A stretch of 64,000 bases of DNA from positions 3,390,501 through 3,454,500 of the forward strand of contig NZ_CP031013.1 in assembly GCF_003711205.1 (NCBI RefSeq), given 5' to 3'. The translations under genes and the position numbers were made by a program. Within the stretch, counting starts at the first letter, position 1, and every line of letters begins with the position of its first letter. Shown in pieces: positions 59,784-64,000 of this stretch. This DNA comes from Polaromonas sp. SP1. GTDB taxonomy: Bacteria > Pseudomonadota > Gammaproteobacteria > Burkholderiales > Burkholderiaceae_C. The notes under the pieces are model-generated. The model had not been told where the DNA came from. It saw nothing but the letters and a program-made list of their open reading frames with translations, and ran no database searches.

Positions 59784-59789
59784 TACAAT
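59784..59789 (+). promoter_or_regulatory. probable -10 element of guaB
   Basis: TACAAT lies 21 bp before the guaB start codon. The -35 region 17 bp upstream (CCGACG) is poor, so only the -10 is claimed. GGAG for translation is at 59799-59802. Confidence 0.4.
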
Positions 59790-59810
59790 CGTGTTTTTGG
59801 AGCCATCCCT

Positions 59811-61280
59811 ATGCGCCTACTCGGCAAAGCGCTCACCTTCGACGACGTATTGTTGGTGCCAGCGTTCTCCCAGGTCCTGCCCAAGGACACTTCACTTTCC
59901 ACCCAGTTCTCCCGAAACATCCGCCTGAATCTGCCGCTCGTGTCGGCCGCCATGGACACGGTCACTGAAGCCCGGCTGGCCATCGCCATTGCGCAAGAAG
60001 GCGGCATCGGCATCGTTCACAAGAACCTCACGGCCCAGCAGCAGGCCGCCGAGGTCGCCAAGGTCAAGCGCTACGAAAGCGGCGTGCTGCGCGACCCGGT
60101 TGTCATCACTCCCACCCACACGGTGCGCCAGGTCATGGCGCTGAGCGAGCAGCTCGGCATTTCCGGATTCCCGGTCATTGATGGCGGCCGGGTCGTCGGC
60201 ATCGTGACGGGGCGTGACATGCGCTTCGAATCGCGCATGGACGTGCCGGTCAGCACCATCATGACGCCGCGCGAGCGCCTGATCACCATTTCCGAAACCG
60301 CCTCGCTGGCCGACGCCAAGGCGCTGCTCAACAAGCACCGCCTCGAGCGCGTGCTGCTGGTCAATGACAATTTCGAGCTCAAGGGCCTGATCACCGTCAA
60401 GGACATCACCAAACAAACCACCTTCCCGAATGCTGCACGCGACTCGCACGGCCAGCTGCGCGTGGGCGCCGCGGTCGGCGTGGGTGAGGGCACTGAGGAA
60501 CGCGTCGAAGCGCTGGTCAAGGCCGGCGTTGACGCCATCGTGGTGGACACCGCCCACGGCCACAGCAAGGGTGTGCTCGACCGGGTGCGCTGGGTCAAGC
60601 AGAACTACCCCCAGGTCGACGTGATCGGCGGTAACATCGCGACCGGCGCCGCGGCGCTCGCATTGGTTGAGGCCGGCGCCGACGGCGTCAAGGTCGGCAT
60701 CGGCCCCGGCAGCATCTGTACCACCCGTATCGTCGCCGGCGTGGGCGTGCCCCAGATCATGGCCATCGACAACGTGGCCACGGCCTTGCGCGGCACCGGC
60801 GTTCCGCTCATCGGCGACGGCGGCATCCGCTACAGCGGCGACATCGCCAAGGCCATCGCGGCGGGCGCCAACACGGTGATGATGGGCGGCATGTTCGCCG
60901 GTACCGAAGAAGCGCCGGGCGAAGTCATCCTGTTCCAGGGCCGCAGCTACAAGAGCTACCGCGGCATGGGCAGCATTGGCGCGATGCAGCAGGGCAGCGC
61001 CGACCGCTACTTCCAGGAATCAAGCACCGGCAACCCCAACGCCGACAAACTGGTCCCCGAGGGCATTGAAGGCCGCGTTCCTTACAAGGGTTCCATGGTC
61101 GCCATCGTGTTTCAGATGGCCGGCGGTCTGCGGGCCAGCATGGGTTACTGCGGTTGCCCCACCATCGAAGACATGCGCGACAAGGCCGAGTTTGTGGAAA
61201 TCACGTCCGCCGGCATACGCGAAAGCCATGTCCACGACGTACAGATCACCAAGGAAGCGCCGAACTACCGGGCTGATTGA
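59811..61280 (+). CDS. guaB: IMP dehydrogenase
   Basis: A 489-residue enzyme oxidising IMP to XMP with NAD+, the committed step of GMP synthesis. It is a TIM barrel with two inserted CBS domains (residues about 95-205). The catalytic Cys303 is in [15 protein letters not shown], and the flap [17 protein letters not shown] is present. The ATG at 59811 gives [20 protein letters not shown]. It is followed by a terminator and then guaA, so the two genes of the GMP branch are only partly coupled. Confidence 0.97.
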   Translation: MRLLGKALTFDDVLLVPAFSQVLPKDTSLSTQFSRNIRLNLPLVSAAMDTVTEARLAIAIAQEGGIGIVHKNLTAQQQAAEVAKVKRYESGVLRDPVVITPTHTVRQVMALSEQLGISGFPVIDGGRVVGIVTGRDMRFESRMDVPVSTIMTPRERLITISETASLADAKALLNKHRLERVLLVNDNFELKGLITVKDITKQTTFPNAARDSHGQLRVGAAVGVGEGTEERVEALVKAGVDAIVVDTAHGHSKGVLDRVRWVKQNYPQVDVIGGNIATGAAALALVEAGADGVKVGIGPGSICTTRIVAGVGVPQIMAIDNVATALRGTGVPLIGDGGIRYSGDIAKAIAAGANTVMMGGMFAGTEEAPGEVILFQGRSYKSYRGMGSIGAMQQGSADRYFQESSTGNPNADKLVPEGIEGRVPYKGSMVAIVFQMAGGLRASMGYCGCPTIEDMRDKAEFVEITSAGIRESHVHDVQITKEAPNYRAD

Positions 61281-61296
61281 GCCTGACAGCGGCCCA

Positions 61297-61332
61297 AGGC
61301 GTCTGATAAACCAGACGCCTTTTTCTTTTTTT
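61297..61332 (+). terminator. intercistronic intrinsic terminator between guaB and guaA
   Basis: AGGCGTCTG (61297-61305) pairs with CAGACGCCT (61312-61320), followed by a T-rich run. It ends 20 bp before the guaA start. Confidence 0.9.
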
Positions 61333-61351
61333 GCCTTGGAGTAACACCCTC

Positions 61352-62971
61352 ATGCAGCACCAGAAAATCCTCATCCTCGATTTCGGTTCCCAGGTCACCC
61401 AGCTGATTGCCCGCCGTGTGCGCGACGCCCACGTGTTTTGCGAAGTGCATCCCTGCGATGTCAGCGACGATTGGGTCCGCGAATACGCCAAAGACGGCAC
61501 GCTCAAGGGCGTCATCCTGTCGGGCAGCCACGCCAGCATTTACGAAGAAACCACCGACAAGGCGCCGCAAGCCGTCTTTGAACTGGGCCTTCCGGTGCTG
61601 GGCATCTGCTACGGCATGCAGGCCATGGCGCACCAGCTGGGCGGCAAGGTTGAGGGCGGCCACAAACGCGAATTCGGCTCCGCCGACGTGCGGGCCCGCG
61701 GCCACACCGCCTTGCTCAAGGACATCGCCGACTACACCACAGCCGAAGGCCAGGGCATGCTCGACGTCTGGATGAGCCACGGCGACAAGGTCACCGAAAT
61801 GCCGCCGGGCTTCAAGCTCATGGCGTCGACCGATTCCTGCCCCATCGCCGGCATGGCTGACGAAGACCGCCGCTTTTACGCGGTGCAGTTCCACCCCGAA
61901 GTCACCCACACCAAGCAGGGCAACGCCATCCTCAAGCGTTTTGTGCTGGATATCTGCGGCACCCGCCAGGACTGGGTCATGGGCGACTACATCAGCGAGG
62001 CGGTCGAGAAGATCCGTGCGCAGGTGGGCGACGAGGAAGTCATCCTGGGTCTCTCGGGCGGTGTTGATTCATCGGTGGCCGCTGCGCTGATCCACCGCGC
62101 CATCGGCGACCAGCTGACCTGCGTGTTCGTCGACCACGGCCTGCTTCGCCTCAATGAAGGCGACATGGTCATGGAGATGTTTGTCGGCAAGCTGCATGCC
62201 AATGTGATTCGTGTGGACGCAGCCGGCCAGTTCCTCGGCCATCTCGCAGGTGTCAGCGAGCCGGAGGCCAAACGCAAGATCATCGGCCGCGAATTCGTTG
62301 AAGTTTTCAAGGCCGAGGCCGCGCGGCTCAAAGCCGGCACCGGCGGCCACAAGGGCGCCAAATGGCTGGCCCAAGGCACCATTTACCCTGACGTAATTGA
62401 GTCGGGCGGCGCCAAGAGCAAAAAAGCCGTCACCATCAAAAGCCACCACAACGTGGGCGGCCTGCCTGAGCAACTGGGCCTGAAGCTGCTCGAGCCCCTT
62501 CGCGAGCTGTTCAAGGATGAGGTTCGCGAACTGGGTGTTGCGCTGGGCCTGCCGCACGATATGGTTTACCGCCACCCGTTCCCCGGCCCGGGCCTGGGCG
62601 TGCGCATCCTGGGTGAAGTCAAAAAGGAATACGCCGACCTGCTGCGCCGCGCCGACGCGATCTTCATCGAAGAGCTGCGCAACTTCAAGGACGCGGAAAC
62701 CGGCAAAACCTGGTACGACCTGACCAGCCAGGCCTTCACCGTGTTTTTGCCGGTCAAGAGCGTGGGCGTGATGGGCGACGGCCGCACCTACGACTACGTG
62801 GTGGCCTTGCGCGCGGTGCAGACCAGCGACTTCATGACGGCTGACTGGGCCGAGCTGCCCTATGCACTGCTCAAAAAGGTCTCCGGCCGCATCATCAACG
62901 AAGTGCGCGGCATCAACCGCGTGACCTACGACGTCAGCAGCAAGCCGCCGGCGACGATCGAGTGGGAATAA
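61352..62971 (+). CDS. guaA: GMP synthase (glutamine-hydrolysing)
   Basis: A 539-residue enzyme converting XMP to GMP. The N-terminal glutamine amidotransferase has the catalytic Cys86 in GICYGMQAM and His in QFHPEVTHT. The ATP-pyrophosphatase P-loop SGGVDSS is at 235-241. The C-terminal dimerisation domain ends [20 protein letters not shown]. The start is the ATG at 61352; the TTG at 61331 lies in the terminator. Together with guaB it completes GMP synthesis. Confidence 0.97.
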   Translation: MQHQKILILDFGSQVTQLIARRVRDAHVFCEVHPCDVSDDWVREYAKDGTLKGVILSGSHASIYEETTDKAPQAVFELGLPVLGICYGMQAMAHQLGGKVEGGHKREFGSADVRARGHTALLKDIADYTTAEGQGMLDVWMSHGDKVTEMPPGFKLMASTDSCPIAGMADEDRRFYAVQFHPEVTHTKQGNAILKRFVLDICGTRQDWVMGDYISEAVEKIRAQVGDEEVILGLSGGVDSSVAAALIHRAIGDQLTCVFVDHGLLRLNEGDMVMEMFVGKLHANVIRVDAAGQFLGHLAGVSEPEAKRKIIGREFVEVFKAEAARLKAGTGGHKGAKWLAQGTIYPDVIESGGAKSKKAVTIKSHHNVGGLPEQLGLKLLEPLRELFKDEVRELGVALGLPHDMVYRHPFPGPGLGVRILGEVKKEYADLLRRADAIFIEELRNFKDAETGKTWYDLTSQAFTVFLPVKSVGVMGDGRTYDYVVALRAVQTSDFMTADWAELPYALLKKVSGRIINEVRGINRVTYDVSSKPPATIEWE

Positions 62972-62983
62972 AGCGGCCACGGC

Positions 62984-63580
62984 ATGTCAGCGCAGTCGTC
63001 ATTTCCGGGGTTTGACGAGCCCAAGGCAACTGACCGCCTTTTTCTGGCGCTGTTCCCGCCGCCGGAGATTGCCCTGGAGATCGCCTCGCTGGCCGGCCGG
63101 CTCCGCGCAGACCACGGGTTGCGCGGCCGGCCGCTCGAGGCGGCACGCTTTCACATCACCTTGAACCATTTGGGCGACTACGCCGGTCTGCCGCCCGACA
63201 TCATCAGGCAGGCCGGTACCGCAGCGCGAAAGACCGCAGCCGGCGCAGCGCCGTTTCAGGTCGCGTTCAACCGCGCCGAAAGCTTTGCCGGCAAGCCCCG
63301 TAGCCGGCCTCTGGTTTTGCGCGGGAATGACGGTCTGGCGGATTTGCTGGCCTTTCAGCAAACGCTTGGCACCGCGCTCAAGCAGGGCAACCTGGGTCAA
63401 TGGGCCAAAGGCCCTTATACGCCGCACGTGACCTTGCTCTACGACGACCAGTTGCTGCCGCCAACGCCGGTGCCGGCCATTGGTTGGACGGCGACGGAAA
63501 TGGTTCTGGTGCACAGCCTCCTGGGCGAAACCCGACATGTGCACCTGGAGCGCTGGCCGTTGTCGGGCCGCGGCGCCTGA
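62984..63580 (+). CDS. thpR: RNA 2',3'-cyclic phosphodiesterase (2H family)
   Basis: A 198-residue 2H phosphoesterase. The two catalytic His-x-Thr motifs are FHITLNHLG (about residues 57-65) and PHVTLLYDD (about 147-155). The family (ThpR/LigT) opens 2',3'-cyclic phosphate ends of RNA; ligation is a side reaction. FLALFPPPEIALEIASLAGR is a typical N-terminus. It starts 12 bp after guaA and may be its last co-transcribed gene. Confidence 0.92.
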   Translation: MSAQSSFPGFDEPKATDRLFLALFPPPEIALEIASLAGRLRADHGLRGRPLEAARFHITLNHLGDYAGLPPDIIRQAGTAARKTAAGAAPFQVAFNRAESFAGKPRSRPLVLRGNDGLADLLAFQQTLGTALKQGNLGQWAKGPYTPHVTLLYDDQLLPPTPVPAIGWTATEMVLVHSLLGETRHVHLERWPLSGRGA

Positions 63581-63732
63581 AACGCACCAGGCCTGCTGTC
63601 TCCGCGGATCGCACACTGCCTTAATCCCTGTCGGAAACAGATGTTTTGGCGCTTTTGAATCCGGTGCCTGGCCATTTGCGTAATACTTTGGTGCACATTC
63701 GGCTTTTTTTTGCCTTTCCCTGATTGATTGCG

Positions 63733-64000
63733 ATGCTCCTAGCCCCCATTCCGGACACCGACAACGAGCGCCTGGATGCCTTGCGCAACGGCTTTTGTGC
63801 ATATGCACCGCGTGAGGAGCGGTTTGATCGCATCACCCGCACCGCCAAAAGGCTGCTCGATGTGCCGATTTCCCTGATCTCCATCGTTGAAGAGGATGAG
63901 CAGTGGTTTCGCTCGGTGCAGGGCATCGAGGTCGACCACACCGCACGGGACATCTCTTTCTGCGGCCACGCCGTGGCGATCAACAAACCCCTGTGCATCC
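63733..64000 (+). CDS. GAF-domain signalling protein (N-terminal part only)
   Basis: The window ends inside this gene after 89 codons from the ATG at 63733. The start ERLDALRNGFCAYAPREERF and the GAF segment VPISLISIVEEDEQWFRSVQ, then RDISFCGHAVAINKPL, are typical of GAF domains that precede histidine kinase or diguanylate cyclase modules. The output domain is outside the window, so the function is open. The ATG is followed by a normal helical lead-in to the GAF domain. No clear ribosome-binding site is seen. It is separated from thpR by 152 bp. Confidence 0.8.
   Translation, partial: MLLAPIPDTDNERLDALRNGFCAYAPREERFDRITRTAKRLLDVPISLISIVEEDEQWFRSVQGIEVDHTARDISFCGHAVAINKPLCI

Overview
The window looks like chromosomal core DNA of a GC-rich betaproteobacterium in the Burkholderiales, most probably Comamonadaceae of the Polaromonas/Rhodoferax type. 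The basis is gene content and order: an imuA-imuB-dnaE2 mutasome, yejABEF, rimP-nusA-infB-rbfA-truB-typA, smpB facing ratA-rnfH, guaB-guaA, and a LivK-type binding protein. Genus assignment is inference, since no search was run. I see no insertion sequence, prophage, CRISPR array or rRNA. There is one tRNA, tRNA-Ser(GGA).

Layout. 1-3.5 kb: a LysR regulator (cut by the window edge) divergent from an NAD-dependent epimerase-like gene, then DUF2277, a VOC protein and dsbB. 3.6-9.3 kb: a LexA box followed by imuA-imuB-dnaE2, the SOS mutagenesis cassette. 9.4-13.2 kb: two adjacent Crp/Fnr paralogues converging on a hybrid histidine kinase/response regulator pair. 13.4-21.3 kb: a LysE exporter, DUF1272, argA, a membrane protein with a degenerate GGDEF domain, the long helicase hrpA, and a 52-residue DUF3309 gene. 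21.4-28.9 kb: a methionine aminotransferase, cysB, a CbiX-like chelatase, lptG/lptF, and divergently pepA-holC-orf. 29-36 kb: livK-like gene, tRNA-Ser, DUF2237, SPFH/NfeD pair, a basic amino acid decarboxylase, and an exported ATP-dependent DNA ligase (LigE type) with its own LexA box. 36-44.4 kb: GFA, GNAT, fabI, and the peptide importer yejABEF. 44.4-53.3 kb: a leader with two mutually exclusive hairpins, then the translation/transcription factor cluster rimP to typA. 53.5-64 kb: DMT transporter plus enoyl-CoA hydratase family pair, a lipoprotein-ECF sigma-anti-sigma operon, smpB/ratA/rnfH, DUF4124, guaB, guaA, thpR and the start of a GAF-domain sensor.

How parts fit together. Two loci carry near-consensus LexA operators: the translesion mutasome (3660-3679) and ligE (36029-36048). 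This suggests that the SOS response also controls an exported DNA ligase. Short overlaps (HK/RR, LysE/DUF1272, lptF/lptG, pepA/holC/orf, yejE/yejF, DMT/hydratase, ratA/rnfH) point to translational coupling.

The most unusual signal is a dispersed element of about 50-65 bp, with at least ten copies here. It joins a GGCCTCCAGCCC-like block to a palindrome close to GCTATCAAATTGATAGC. Seven copies lie inside genes (imuB twice, hrpA, cbiX-like, yejF, truB, hydratase), on either strand. In all seven the palindrome is read in the same frame, giving Ala-Ile/Thr-x-x-Ile/Leu-Ala/Val. A second, GC-rich family (C-run/G-run hairpin plus GGC-AAA-GCC hairpin) occupies four gaps between genes. Several 9-bp tandem repeats encode Ser/Gly-rich tripeptides. 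The only gene-free stretch over 300 bp is 44369-44763, which holds an AT-rich island, a promoter and the rimP leader.
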